Of a stretch of DNA of 64,000 nucleotides, positions 1 to 10,074 are shown one piece after another. Source of the stretch: Flavobacterium seoulense (GTDB taxonomy: Bacteria; Bacteroidota; Bacteroidia; Flavobacteriales; Flavobacteriaceae); contig NZ_JNCA01000001.1 in the NCBI RefSeq assembly GCF_000695795.1, positions 310,001 through 374,000 on the forward strand. The letters are read 5' to 3'. The stretch's first letter is position 1; the number at the start of each line of letters is the position of its first letter. The position numbers and the translations under genes are program-made. Below the pieces are notes generated by a model. The model worked only from the letters and a program-made list of their open reading frames with translations, ran no database searches and was not told the DNA's origin.

Positions 1-2
1 GA

Positions 3-3000
3 AATCCAATAGCTACTTTAACTCCAGGAGCTACTGATAATACTAGCATTAAAGGTACTTATATAATTACCCAAGCTGATGTTGATGCAGGTAAAGTAAC
101 GAATTCAGCTCTAGTTACGGCTACTCCTCCATTGGGATCAAATATTACTGATATTTCTGGAACTACAATTGCTACAAATGATGCTACAGAAACTCCGGTA
201 ACTCAAAGTCCATCCATAACTTTAGTAAAAACAGCAAATACAGCAGCAGTTAGAAACTTAGGAGATGTTATTACTTATACATTTAGTGTAAGAAATACTG
301 GAAATACAACATTAAATAATATTGTAGTTAGTGATCCAATGGTAGGATTGATGATTACTGGAAATCCAATAGCTAGTTTAGCACCAGGAGTTACAAATAA
401 TACAAGTATTATTGGGACATATACAATTACTCAAGCTGATATTGATGCCGGAAAAGTAACTAACTCAGCATTGGTGATAGCAAAAGACCCAAAGAATAAT
501 AATGTAACAGATACTTCAGGAACTACTGAAACAACTAATGATCCTACTGAAACACCTGTAACACAGTCTTCATCAATTGCTTTAGTGAAAACGGGAGTTT
601 ATAATGGAGATGCAACTAAGGCAAAAGTAGGAGATACAGTTACCTATACTTTTACAGTAACTAATACAGGGACTACAACGTTGAAAAATGTTGTAATAAC
701 AGATCCAATGATAGGATCAGGAATTACAGGAAGTCCAATAGCTGTTTTAGGAGTAGGTGTTTCGAATGCAACTATTAAAGGTGTTTACACTATTACACAG
801 TCAGATATTGATGCAGGAGTTGTGACTAATACAGCTATTGCGTTAGGACAAGATCCACAAGGCGTAAATGTTCAGGATATTTCTGGAACAGCTATTAATA
901 ATGATGATAATACAACTACAACTGTACCAAAATCTGCTTCATTGGCTTTTGTTAAAACAGGAGTTTATCAAGGAGATGCTACAAAAGCAAAAGTGGGAGA
1001 TAAGATTACTTATACATTTAGTGTAACTAATACAGGAAACGTAACTGTAAGTAATATTGTAATTAACGATGCAAAATTAGCAACAGCTAACTTAGCATTA
1101 GTTCCATCGTCTTTAGCACCGCTTGCAACAGGAACAATTACGCAAGATTATATTATTACTCAGGCAGATATTGATTTAGGCAAAGTAACCAATACTGCTG
1201 TTGCTATTGGACAAGATCCACAAGGCGTAAATGTTCAGGATACATCAGGTACGGATGTTGATAATGATACCGCTACAGAAACTATGTTACCAAAATCAGC
1301 TTCATTAGCCCTTGTTAAAACAGGAATTTATAATGGAGATGCTACAAGAGCAAAAGTTGGAGATAAGATTACTTACACATTTACTGTAACTAATACAGGG
1401 AACGTAACGGTAAGTAACATTGTAATTAATGATCCAAAATTAGAAGTTGTTAATTTATCTTTAGTTCCAGGTACACTATCGCCATTAGCAACAGAAACTA
1501 TAATACAAGAGTATATAATTACTCAGTCTGATATTGATGCAGGCAAAGTGACTAATACGGCTATTGTTACGGGTCAAGATCCACAAGGAATAAATATTCA
1601 GGATACATCAGGTACATCAGTTGATAATGATACTGCTACTGAAACTACCTTACCAAAATCTGCTTCATTGGCTTTTGTTAAAACAGGGGTTTACAATGGT
1701 GATGCAAGCAAAGCCAAAGTAGGAGATAAGATTACTTATACATTTAGTGTAACCAATACCGGAAATGCAACGGTAAGTAACATTGTAATCAATGATGCAA
1801 AATTAGGAGTTACTAATTTAGCTCTTGTGCCAAGTGCTTTAGCACCAGCTGCAGTTGGAGTGATTACAAGTGAATACACTATTACACAGTCAGATATTGA
1901 TGCAGGAGTTGTGACTAATACAGCTATTGCATTAGGACAAGATCCGCAAGGCGTAAATGTTCAGGATGTTTCTGGAACAGCAGTTGATAATGATACTAAT
2001 ACAACTACAACTGTACCAAAATCAGCCTCATTAGGATTTGTTAAAACAGGGGTTTACAATGGTGATGCAAGCAAAGCCAAAGTAGGAGATAAGATTACTT
2101 ATACATTTAGTGTAACCAATACCGGAAATGCAACGGTAAGTAACATTGTAATCAATGATGCAAAATTAGGAGTTACTAATTTAGCTCTTGTGCCAAGTGC
2201 TTTAGCACCGCTTGCAACAGGAACAATTACGCAAGATTATACTATTACACAGTCAGATATTGATGCAGGAGTTGTGACTAATACAGCTATTGCATTAGGA
2301 CAAGATCCACAAGGCGTAAATGTTCAGGATATTTCTGGAACAGCAGTTGATAATGATACTAATACAACTACAACTGTACCAAAATCAGCCTCATTAGGAT
2401 TTGTTAAAACGGGAGTTTACAATGGCGATGCAAGCAAAGCCAAAGTAGGAGATAAGATTACTTATACATTTAGTGTAACTAATACAGGAAATGCAACGGT
2501 AAGTAACATTGTAATCAATGATGCAAAATTAGGAGTTACTAATTTAGCTCTTGTGCCAAGTGCTTTAGCACCAGCTGCAGTTGGAGTGATTACAAGTGAA
2601 TACACTATTACACAGTCAGATATTGATGCAGGAGTTGTGACTAATACAGCTATTGCATTAGGACAAGATCCACAAGGCGTAAATGTTCAGGATATTTCTG
2701 GAACAGCAGTTGATAATGATACTAATACAACTACAACTGTACCAAAATCAGCCTCATTAGGATTTGTTAAAACTGGAGTTTATAATGGTGATGCAAGCAA
2801 AGCCAAAGTAGGAGATAAAATTATTTATACATTTAGTGTAACTAATACAGGAAATGCAACGGTAAGTAACATTGTAATTAACGATGCAAAATTAGGAACA
2901 ACTAATTTAGCATTAGTTCCATCAACTTTAGCGCCATTAGGAGTAGGAGTAGCTACTCAAGAGTATACTATTACGCAAGCAGATATTGATTCAGGCAAAG

Positions 3001-4523
3001 TGACTAATACTGCGATTGCTATTGGAAAAGATCCGCAAGGAGTAGATGTTCAGGACAGATCAGGAACAGCTGTTGATAATGATACTGCTACAGAAACTAC
3101 ATTGCCAAAGTCAGGTTCATTAGCTTTTGTTAAAACAGGGGTTTATAATGGAGATGCTACCAAAGCTAAAGTAGGAGATAAGATTACGTATACATTTACA
3201 GTAACCAATACCGGAAACGTAACGGTAACTAATATTGTGATTAATGATGCAAAATTAGCAACAACTAATTTAGCATTGGCTCCTTCAACTTTAGCACCGC
3301 TCGCAACAGGAACAATTACGCAAGATTATACTATTACTCAGGCAGATATTGATTCAGGAAAAGTAACTAACACTGCGATTACTATAGGGCAAGATCCACA
3401 AGGAGGCAATGTTCAGGATAGATCAGGAACAGCTGTTGATAACGATACAGCAACTGAAACTACATTGCCAAAATCAGGATCATTAGCATTCGTTAAAACA
3501 GGGGTTTATAATGGAGATGCTACCAAAGCAAAAGTAGGAGATAAGATTACTTACACATTTACAGTAACTAATACAGGAAATGTAACAGTAAGCAATATTG
3601 TAATTAATGATCCTAAGCTAGGAACTACAAATGTGCCTTTAGTTCCATCGATTTTAGCACCACTTGCAACTGGAGTAATTACACAAGAGTATACTATTAC
3701 GCAAACAGATATTGATATCAAACGAGTAACTAATACTGCAATTGCTATTGGAAAAGATCCACAAGGAGTAGATGTTCAGGACAGATCAGGTACAGCTGTT
3801 GATAATGATGAACCAACTATTACCGATTTACCAGAAAATGCAGTTATAGGTTTGATATTAAAAGGTGAATTCCAAGATGAGAATAATGATGGTCAGGCAC
3901 AAATAGGTGAAACTATCAAGTATAAATATTCGATAAAGAACATGGGTGAAGTTACCTTGTCTGATGTATGGATTGAAGATGAAATGGTTGGACATGGAAT
4001 GGATGAAGGCTCAATTAGTATAGCTTCTGGAGCTACTGATGATACCACTTTCTCTTCGACTTATACCATTACTCAGGAAGATATTATTGCAGGAAGTGTA
4101 ACGAATCAAGCCAAGGTTTTTGGTACAAGTCCATTAGGAAAGGTAGTTCAGGATTTATCCCATGATACAAGTTTCTTAGAAGATGGTTCTACTGTAGTTA
4201 GTGTTGATGGTTGTTTGATTACTGTATTTAATGCAGTATCACCAGGAGTTGGTTCAGATTTAGAACAAATTTTATATGTGAGAGGTATCGATTGTTATCC
4301 TGATAACACCGTTCAAATATTTGACCGTTGGGGTGTGAAAGTGTTTGATGTAAAAGGATATGATAACAATACTAAAGCATTTAGAGGTATATCTGACGGA
4401 AGAGCTACCCTAGGTAAATCAAACGGATTACCAAGTGGAACTTATTTCTACATAATCAATTATGTTGATAAAGATGGAAATGGAAATAATAAATCAGGCT
4501 ACCTGCATTTAATAAATGATTAA
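3..4523 (+). CDS. Giant repeat adhesin with T9SS type B sorting domain, 5' end outside window
   Basis: The reading frame is open from the window edge, so only the C-terminal 1506 residues are seen. They consist of one partial and eleven complete tandem DUF11-like (conserved repeat/Ig-like) units of about 121 residues. Each unit carries variants of VKTGVYNGDA, KVGDKITYTF and VTNTAI..GQDPQG. The last unit is divergent. The final roughly 90 residues (NAVSPGVG, QIFDRWGVKVFD, LPSGTYFYI) match the gliding-motility-associated C-terminal (CHU_C) domain, the sorting signal for type B cargo of the type IX secretion system. The product is expected to be a very long, Thr/Asn/Asp-rich surface or secreted protein. 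PorP/SprF and OmpA-like genes follow at once, the standard partners of such cargo. Several units are nearly identical in DNA, which invites length variation. The ligand cannot be told. Confidence 0.93.
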   Translation, partial: NPIATLTPGATDNTSIKGTYIITQADVDAGKVTNSALVTATPPLGSNITDISGTTIATNDATETPVTQSPSITLVKTANTAAVRNLGDVITYTFSVRNTGNTTLNNIVVSDPMVGLMITGNPIASLAPGVTNNTSIIGTYTITQADIDAGKVTNSALVIAKDPKNNNVTDTSGTTETTNDPTETPVTQSSSIALVKTGVYNGDATKAKVGDTVTYTFTVTNTGTTTLKNVVITDPMIGSGITGSPIAVLGVGVSNATIKGVYTITQSDIDAGVVTNTAIALGQDPQGVNVQDISGTAINNDDNTTTTVPKSASLAFVKTGVYQGDATKAKVGDKITYTFSVTNTGNVTVSNIVINDAKLATANLALVPSSLAPLATGTITQDYIITQADIDLGKVTNTAVAIGQDPQGVNVQDTSGTDVDNDTATETMLPKSASLALVKTGIYNGDATRAKVGDKITYTFTVTNTGNVTVSNIVINDPKLEVVNLSLVPGTLSPLATETIIQEYIITQSDIDAGKVTNTAIVTGQDPQGINIQDTSGTSVDNDTATETTLPKSASLAFVKTGVYNGDASKAKVGDKITYTFSVTNTGNATVSNIVINDAKLGVTNLALVPSALAPAAVGVITSEYTITQSDIDAGVVTNTAIALGQDPQGVNVQDVSGTAVDNDTNTTTTVPKSASLGFVKTGVYNGDASKAKVGDKITYTFSVTNTGNATVSNIVINDAKLGVTNLALVPSALAPLATGTITQDYTITQSDIDAGVVTNTAIALGQDPQGVNVQDISGTAVDNDTNTTTTVPKSASLGFVKTGVYNGDASKAKVGDKITYTFSVTNTGNATVSNIVINDAKLGVTNLALVPSALAPAAVGVITSEYTITQSDIDAGVVTNTAIALGQDPQGVNVQDISGTAVDNDTNTTTTVPKSASLGFVKTGVYNGDASKAKVGDKIIYTFSVTNTGNATVSNIVINDAKLGTTNLALVPSTLAPLGVGVATQEYTITQADIDSGKVTNTAIAIGKDPQGVDVQDRSGTAVDNDTATETTLPKSGSLAFVKTGVYNGDATKAKVGDKITYTFTVTNTGNVTVTNIVINDAKLATTNLALAPSTLAPLATGTITQDYTITQADIDSGKVTNTAITIGQDPQGGNVQDRSGTAVDNDTATETTLPKSGSLAFVKTGVYNGDATKAKVGDKITYTFTVTNTGNVTVSNIVINDPKLGTTNVPLVPSILAPLATGVITQEYTITQTDIDIKRVTNTAIAIGKDPQGVDVQDRSGTAVDNDEPTITDLPENAVIGLILKGEFQDENNDGQAQIGETIKYKYSIKNMGEVTLSDVWIEDEMVGHGMDEGSISIASGATDDTTFSSTYTITQEDIIAGSVTNQAKVFGTSPLGKVVQDLSHDTSFLEDGSTVVSVDGCLITVFNAVSPGVGSDLEQILYVRGIDCYPDNTVQIFDRWGVKVFDVKGYDNNTKAFRGISDGRATLGKSNGLPSGTYFYIINYVDKDGNGNNKSGYLHLIND
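1673..3125 (+). repeat. Tandem 363-bp coding repeats, near-identical units
   Basis: Four consecutive adhesin units share the same DNA almost base for base. The word gtttacaatgg (or its gtttataatgg variant) recurs at 1689, 2052, 2415 and 2778, an exact 363-bp spacing (121 codons). Units one and three of this block carry the variant LAPAAVGVITSEY, while unit two carries LAPLATGTITQDY. The block therefore looks like an alternating A-B-A array rather than simple serial duplication. Flanking units are more diverged. Such arrays are prone to expansion, contraction and assembly collapse. Confidence 0.9.
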
Positions 4524-4577
4524 TAAATGCAGAATACGAAAATGAAAGGTTCTTTTAGAATAATTAAAATTAATAGT

Positions 4578-5492
4578 ATGAAAACAAATTCTATAATAAT
4601 ACTTCTGTTGTTAGTAATGGTGTCTGGTTTTGCTCAACAAGATTCGCAGTATACACATTATATGTATAACACCATTAATATTAATCCAGCTTATGCCGGT
4701 AACAGAGGGGTAACAAGTATTTTTGGATTACATCGTACGCAATGGGTTGGCTTAGATGGAGCTCCTACTACAAATGCATTTTCAATTCATTCACCTATAC
4801 AAAATTCAAGGTTAGGAATTGGAGTGTCATTTGTAAATGATAAAATTGGAGCTTCTGATCAAAATAACATTGCCGCAGATGTGTCCTATACAATCCCAAC
4901 TTCTGAGGAATACGATTTGTCTTTTGGGATAAAAGTTTCAGCCGATTTATTAAACGTAGACTATACGAAGCTAAATCGTTATGATTTAAATAATCCAAAA
5001 TTTCAAAACAATATCGATAATGCCTTTTCTCCAAATGTTGGGGCGGGTGTTTACTACCACTCAGATAAATTGTATTTAGGATTCTCGGTTCCCAACTTTT
5101 TAAGTGTTAAGCATTTTGATGATAATGATTCCTCAGCTTTTAAAGAGAGATTACATTATTATTTAATGGGAGGTTATGTTTTTGATGTAAGCCCAAGTGT
5201 AAAGTTAAAGCCAAGTGTTTTGACTAAAATGGTGTCAGGAGCACCTTTGCAAGTGGATGTGGCTGCTAATGTATTGTTGCAGGAAAAGTTTTCATTAGGT
5301 CTTTCCTGGAGATGGGATGCTGCAGCAACAGCAATGGCGGGAATTCAAATTACAGATGGATTACTTGTAGGTTATAGTTATGATTTCGACACTAATAGTC
5401 TTAAGAATTATAATTCAGGTTCTCATGAAATATTCTTACGCTTTGAATTATTTAATATTCAAAAGAGAATAATAACTCCAAGATTTTTCTAA
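4578..5492 (+). CDS. PorP/SprF family type IX secretion system membrane protein
   Basis: The product is a 304-residue outer-membrane protein. It begins with a signal peptide (MKTNSIIILLLLVMVSGFAQ) followed by the family hallmark QYTHYMYNT..NPAYAGN, then a beta-barrel-like body with alternating aromatic strands. I chose the ATG directly before the signal peptide. An in-frame ATG 51 bp upstream would add a charged stretch ahead of it. PorP/SprF proteins partner with specific type B cargo of the T9SS, needed for secretion or surface attachment of the protein encoded just upstream. The gene lies between the CHU_C adhesin and the OmpA-like gene in a tight same-strand cluster, probably one operon. 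Confidence 0.92.
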   Translation: MKTNSIIILLLLVMVSGFAQQDSQYTHYMYNTININPAYAGNRGVTSIFGLHRTQWVGLDGAPTTNAFSIHSPIQNSRLGIGVSFVNDKIGASDQNNIAADVSYTIPTSEEYDLSFGIKVSADLLNVDYTKLNRYDLNNPKFQNNIDNAFSPNVGAGVYYHSDKLYLGFSVPNFLSVKHFDDNDSSAFKERLHYYLMGGYVFDVSPSVKLKPSVLTKMVSGAPLQVDVAANVLLQEKFSLGLSWRWDAAATAMAGIQITDGLLVGYSYDFDTNSLKNYNSGSHEIFLRFELFNIQKRIITPRFF

Positions 5493-5505
5493 AAAAAATT
5501 AGCTT

Positions 5506-7455
5506 ATGAAAAAGTATTACATATCAATAGTGCTGTTTAGTTTTTTTGCTTTACAACTCTCAGCACAAGTTAATTCTAAGGATAATAAAGCCGATAAAGA
5601 GTATGATAGATTCGCTTATATCGATGCGATTAAGACTTACGAACGTATGTACGAGAGAGGATATAAGTCCCCGGATATGCTATTGAAATTGGCTAACGCC
5701 TATTATTTTAATGGAGATTTAGAAAATGCAGCGAAGTACTATAAAGAGTTATTTGCTACAGAAACAATCGTAGCTCCGGAATGTTATTATCGTTATGCAC
5801 AGTCTTTAAAATCGATTAAAGAATATCAGAAGGCTGATGAAATGATGGCCAGATTCAATAAAGAAAATGGTAATGATTTAAGAGCGAAACTAGCTAATAC
5901 TCAAAAAGATTATCTGGCAGTTATTAAAAAAAATTCAGGAAGATACCTTATTGAAAATGCCGGAATCAATTCTAAATATTCTGATTATGGTAGTTCTTAT
6001 TACAACGGAAATCTAATCTTTGCTACTGCCCGTGATACAGGGAATTTTGTAAAACGTATGGATCCCTGGACAGGAGAAGGTTTTACTAATTTATACCAAT
6101 CAACGATAGATTCAGATGGTTTTTTAACCAATGTGAAAAGAGCTTTTAAAAATCTGAATACTAAGTTTCATGAAGCAACACCAATTTTTACTAAAGATGG
6201 TAAAACCGTTTATTTTACCCGAAATAATTATAACAAGGGTAAACGTGGAAATGATACTAAAAAAATTACTTTATTAAAAGTTTATAAAGCGACTTTAAAT
6301 GGTGATAAATGGGAAAATGTAACCGAATTACCTTTTAACAGTGATAATTACAGTGTGGCACATCCGGCATTAAGTTTTGACGAAAAGACCTTATACTTCG
6401 CATCAGATATGCCAGGAACTATAGGACAATCGGATATTTATAAAGTAAGTATTAATGAAGATGGAACCTTTGGGACTCCGGAAAATTTAGGTAAAGGTAT
6501 TAATACCGAAGGAAGAGAAACCTTTCCTTTTATCACTGAAAAAAACGAGCTTTATTTTGCATCTGATGGTCACCCTGGTTTAGGAGGAATGGATGTTTTT
6601 GTTTCTAAGGCCAGACAAGATGGAACTTTTAAGGATGTTTTGAATGTAGGCGAACCTTTAAATAGCTCGAAAGATGATTTTGCATTGCTATTTAATATCA
6701 AGACTAAAATTGGTTATGTAACATCAAACAGAGATGGCGGTTTAGGAGGTGACGATATTTATAAAGTTAAAGAAACGAGACCTATTGAATATCCTTGCGA
6801 ACAATTCTTAGGAGGAACAGTAGTTGATTTAGAAACTCGCGAACCTGTTGCGAATGCTAAAGTAAGCTTGTATGACAGCAGTTATAAATTCTTAAAATCA
6901 GCGACAACAAATGCCAAAGGAGAGTTTGATTTTGGAGAAGTTGATTGTGATGCTAAATATTACATTAAAACAGAAAAAGAAGAATACAATACCGATGAAA
7001 TTTCTACAACAATTGGAGATGCTACTGGAAAAACAATAGTTCCAATTACGATAGAAAAAACACTTAAAAAAGTAACTGTTGGTGATGATATTGCTAAAGC
7101 TTTTGGAATCAAAATTATCTATTTCGATTTAAATAAATTCAATATTCGTCCTGATGCGGCTTTAGAATTATCTAAAATTTTGGATGTAATGGTGCAAAAT
7201 CCAACCATCAAAATTGATATTCGTTCGCATACAGACAGTAGAAATACAGCAGCATATAATGAAAAACTTTCTGAGAGAAGAGCATCTTCAACTATGGAAT
7301 GGTTAATTCAAAATGGGATTGATAAATCTCGTTTGACTGCTAAAGGATATGGAGAATCTCAATTAGTAAATAAATGTGCTGATGGTGTTGAATGTACAGA
7401 AGATGAACATCAGGCCAACAGACGCAGTGAGTTTGTAATTGTTTCTATAAAATAA
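5506..7455 (+). CDS. OmpA family protein with TPR, PD40 repeats and peptidoglycan-binding domain
   Basis: The product is 649 residues. A signal peptide (ends LQLSAQ) is followed by TPR-like helices (about 30-125). WD40-like PD40 repeats follow (about 220-425; LSFDEKTLYFASDMPG, ITEKNELYFASDGHPG), then a carboxypeptidase-regulatory-like beta-sandwich (about 435-520). The C-terminal OmpA domain (about 540-649) has IYFDLNKFNIRPDA and HTDSR...LSERRA, which bind peptidoglycan. This architecture is the usual third member of adhesin-PorP/SprF-OmpA clusters in Flavobacterium and resembles PorE-like anchors of the secretion machinery. It starts 13 bp after the porP/sprF-like gene and is presumably co-transcribed. 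Its exact role in secretion is inferred from context. Confidence 0.9.
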   Translation: MKKYYISIVLFSFFALQLSAQVNSKDNKADKEYDRFAYIDAIKTYERMYERGYKSPDMLLKLANAYYFNGDLENAAKYYKELFATETIVAPECYYRYAQSLKSIKEYQKADEMMARFNKENGNDLRAKLANTQKDYLAVIKKNSGRYLIENAGINSKYSDYGSSYYNGNLIFATARDTGNFVKRMDPWTGEGFTNLYQSTIDSDGFLTNVKRAFKNLNTKFHEATPIFTKDGKTVYFTRNNYNKGKRGNDTKKITLLKVYKATLNGDKWENVTELPFNSDNYSVAHPALSFDEKTLYFASDMPGTIGQSDIYKVSINEDGTFGTPENLGKGINTEGRETFPFITEKNELYFASDGHPGLGGMDVFVSKARQDGTFKDVLNVGEPLNSSKDDFALLFNIKTKIGYVTSNRDGGLGGDDIYKVKETRPIEYPCEQFLGGTVVDLETREPVANAKVSLYDSSYKFLKSATTNAKGEFDFGEVDCDAKYYIKTEKEEYNTDEISTTIGDATGKTIVPITIEKTLKKVTVGDDIAKAFGIKIIYFDLNKFNIRPDAALELSKILDVMVQNPTIKIDIRSHTDSRNTAAYNEKLSERRASSTMEWLIQNGIDKSRLTAKGYGESQLVNKCADGVECTEDEHQANRRSEFVIVSIK

Positions 7456-7528
7456 CTAAGTTTTTAGTTAGGTTAGTTTTTGTACGTTATCCTATAACGG
7501 GGGTTATATTAGGATAGCATTTTAAACG

Positions 7529-7557
7529 CACTAATCGATCTTTATGGTCGATTAGTG
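7529..7557. terminator. Bidirectional terminator between convergent genes
   Basis: The ten-base arms cactaatcga and tcgattagtg enclose a 9-nt loop in the short gap between the convergent OmpA and glycosyltransferase genes. A second weaker hairpin (tatcctataac / gttatattaggata) lies just upstream. Confidence 0.6.
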
Positions 7558-7562
7558 TTCGT

Positions 7563-8627
7563 TTAAATAAATACATTAAAAATGTCTGACCAGTTTAAAT
7601 TAGATTTTATTTCAGAAAGTCCTTTGTAATTGTCAATTTCATCTAAATTTTTAATAGTAAACAGGTCTTGTTCTGCATAAGGGACAAGGCCTTCTTTTTT
7701 TAATTTTCGGGCTAGATATTCCTGTTCATACTGTCCTGGAGTAGGAATGAAAAAAGCTTTTTTATTGAGTTTTGCTAAATCCATAATCGAAGTATATCCT
7801 GATCTGCAAATAATAATTTCACTTTCGTTTAAGGCTTGTTCCAGTTGACGGCTATGCATGAAATTGAAAAAAGTAACATTCTCTATTTGTTCTTTCTTCT
7901 GATCTTTTTCGATTATTCCTTTTACAAAAAGAATCGTTCCATTGTAAAGTTTTATTTCCTGTTTTAATTTTTCTTCTAATAATCCTCTTTGCGGTTCAGG
8001 ACCGGAAAGAATAATCATTAAATCGTATTTTTTATCTACTTTTTTAGTCTGAATTCTGCTTAGTGGACCAATGTATTTAATGTTGAAATCAGGATTTTTT
8101 AAATGACTTAATTCACCGGCTAAGTTGGGTGTGTCAATCGTATCAGGAACCCAGCATTCGGTATATTTTTTTATAATGTTTTGATGTAATAAACTGGTAA
8201 TCCATGTAGTGTTTCCTGTCATTACATTCAGCTGATGAGTAATAAATACCGATGGTACTTTTTTGCTGAAAACACCTAGTCTGTTGTCAGAGATAATACC
8301 GTCGATATCGTGTTTCTTAATCCATTTTTTTACTAATCTTTTTTCTTCTAAAATGGCTTCAATCATTTTTGGACAGTTTTTGAGTAGTTTCCATTTAAAA
8401 TACTTTCCATTTTTAGCATACTCAATTTCGTAAGAAGGCAGTTCTAAAAATTTTAGATAAGGAAATTCTTTTTTTAATAATTCCAATGCAATTCCGTCAG
8501 AAGCAATTATAGGGATGAAATTATTGTCTTGTAAGGCTTTAATAATAGGAATACATCTGGTAGCGTGACCTAAGCCCCAATTTAGAGGTGCTATTAAAAT
8601 TGTTTTACTAGGAGTGTTTAAGTTCAT
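7563..8627 (-). CDS. MurG/GT28-like glycosyltransferase
   Basis: The product is a 354-residue protein of GT-B type. The N-terminus has the donor-fold signature NWGLGHATRCIPIIKAL. The C-terminal half holds RSGYTSIMDLAKL and PTPGQYEQEYLA, the nucleotide-sugar-binding pattern of the MurG/GT28 C-terminal domain. There is no signal peptide, so it is cytoplasmic or membrane-associated. The acceptor is unknown: glycolipid, LPS or another polysaccharide are all possible. The real MurG is unlikely because no cell-wall genes are nearby. It is a single gene, with a bidirectional terminator on its 3' side. Confidence 0.75.
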   Translation of the reverse strand: MNLNTPSKTILIAPLNWGLGHATRCIPIIKALQDNNFIPIIASDGIALELLKKEFPYLKFLELPSYEIEYAKNGKYFKWKLLKNCPKMIEAILEEKRLVKKWIKKHDIDGIISDNRLGVFSKKVPSVFITHQLNVMTGNTTWITSLLHQNIIKKYTECWVPDTIDTPNLAGELSHLKNPDFNIKYIGPLSRIQTKKVDKKYDLMIILSGPEPQRGLLEEKLKQEIKLYNGTILFVKGIIEKDQKKEQIENVTFFNFMHSRQLEQALNESEIIICRSGYTSIMDLAKLNKKAFFIPTPGQYEQEYLARKLKKEGLVPYAEQDLFTIKNLDEIDNYKGLSEIKSNLNWSDIFNVFI

Positions 8628-8754
8628 TTTTCATTCATTTAAATGATAAAAATAACTAAAGAAAATTTTTATCAATTGGCTTATGAATTATCAAACTATT
8701 AAGTTATTATTTCCTGATAGAATAATTAGAATATCTGCCTAGTTTTTTAAACAA

Positions 8755-8786
8755 AAAAAGACACTGCTAAATAACAGTGTCTTTTT
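8755..8786 (-). terminator. Rho-independent terminator of aspartate kinase gene
   Basis: A perfect 12-bp stem (aaaaagacactg / cagtgtcttttt) has an 8-nt loop and a U-tract when read on the minus strand. It lies 20 bp after the aspartate kinase stop codon. Confidence 0.85.
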
Positions 8787-8805
8787 GATATTGAGTAAGA
8801 AACGT

Positions 8806-10062
8806 TTAGCTTTCTTTAGTCACTATTTGCATAGTTTCTGTTCCTAATTGTTTCAATAGTACCGTTTTTCCTTCTACTACAGTTTGGGCTGCAGCATCAT
8901 TAAAGTGTCTAATGGTGTATAAAGTAACATCTTCATTGTAACCCACTTTGAATTTTTTAGATAAAATAGCAAGTAAATCTTTGAAGTTACCAAATTTATC
9001 CTCAACACATACTGAGAAGCTAATTGCAGAGTTTTGAATCAGATTTACTTTGATTTTGAATTCATGGAATAAACCAAAAATTTCACTAATGTTTTCTTCC
9101 ATAATGAATGAAAAATCAATTGAAGAAAGTGAAATTAATAATTGCTCTCTTTTTACAATAAAACAAGGCATAAATGGCTCCAGAGTAGCTCCCTTGCTTA
9201 CAACAGTTCCTCTTAATAAAGGATTAATAAATGATTTTACATATAAAGGAATTTCCTTTTTTTGTAGTGGTTGTAATGTTTTTGGGTGAATTACAGTTGC
9301 TCCGTAAAAAGCTAATTCGATTGCTTCACGGTAAGAAATTTGATTTAACAAACTAGCGTTTTCAAAATATCTTGGGTCAGCATTCATAACTCCGGGAACG
9401 TCTTTCCAGATAGTCACACTTTCTGCATTTAAACAATAAGCGAAAATTGCAGCAGTATAATCAGAACCTTCACGGCCTAAAGTAGTAGTAAAGTTGTTTT
9501 CGTCAGAACCTAAGAATCCCTGAGTAATGTTAAGGATTTTAGTTTTGATGTTGTTAGCAATATTGCTTTGGGTTAATTCCCAATCTACTTCGGCATCACG
9601 GTAATTGTTGTTGGTTTTAATGTAGTTTCGAACATCAATCCACTGTGTTTCAATTCCCATGAAATTCATGTAGTGACTTAAAACAGTTGTAGAAATAATC
9701 TCTCCCATACTTACAATTTGGTCATAAACAAAGTTGTAATTAGGAGATTTATTATGAGCTAAGAAATATTCTAAATCAGAAAAATGTTCTTGTACAGCTG
9801 CAAAAACACCGTGGTTTTCATCCTCAAATAAATCAAGTAAGATTTGATTGTGGTATTTTTTAATTTCTTGTACAGATGCGTTTAATTCAGCCGATTTGTC
9901 AAAATAATTTTTAATAACTACTTCTAATGCGTTAGTAGTTTTTCCCATTGCCGAAACAACTAATAATACATCCTGGTAACCTGCTTTTTGCAAAACGTCA
10001 TATACGTTTCTTATTCCGGCAGCATCTTTTACAGAAGCTCCACCAAATTTAAATACTTTCAT
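8806..10062 (-). CDS. lysC: Aspartate kinase, monofunctional
   Basis: The product catalyses ATP-dependent phosphorylation of L-aspartate, the first step toward lysine/diaminopimelate, threonine and methionine. The 418-residue protein starts with KFGGASV, the kinase phosphate-binding motif (usually KFGGTSV). It continues with TTLGREGSDYTAA and DVPGVMNADPRYF, both diagnostic of aspartokinases. The C-terminal region (about 300-418) fits ACT regulatory domains, so end-product feedback is likely. No homoserine dehydrogenase domain is fused. The GNAT gene lies 12 bp upstream on the same strand, suggesting an operon transcribed from a promoter ahead of the GNAT gene. The paralogue type (lysC versus a ThrA-like kinase) is not certain. 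Confidence 0.9.
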   Translation of the reverse strand: MKVFKFGGASVKDAAGIRNVYDVLQKAGYQDVLLVVSAMGKTTNALEVVIKNYFDKSAELNASVQEIKKYHNQILLDLFEDENHGVFAAVQEHFSDLEYFLAHNKSPNYNFVYDQIVSMGEIISTTVLSHYMNFMGIETQWIDVRNYIKTNNNYRDAEVDWELTQSNIANNIKTKILNITQGFLGSDENNFTTTLGREGSDYTAAIFAYCLNAESVTIWKDVPGVMNADPRYFENASLLNQISYREAIELAFYGATVIHPKTLQPLQKKEIPLYVKSFINPLLRGTVVSKGATLEPFMPCFIVKREQLLISLSSIDFSFIMEENISEIFGLFHEFKIKVNLIQNSAISFSVCVEDKFGNFKDLLAILSKKFKVGYNEDVTLYTIRHFNDAAAQTVVEGKTVLLKQLGTETMQIVTKES

Positions 10063-10074
10063 ATTTTATGTTTT

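Noticed and set aside
1673..3125. Regular repeats that could suggest a CRISPR array or satellite DNA
   Set aside because: The 363-bp period is in frame within one long coding region, and the units encode a known adhesin repeat. There are no short repeats with unique spacers.
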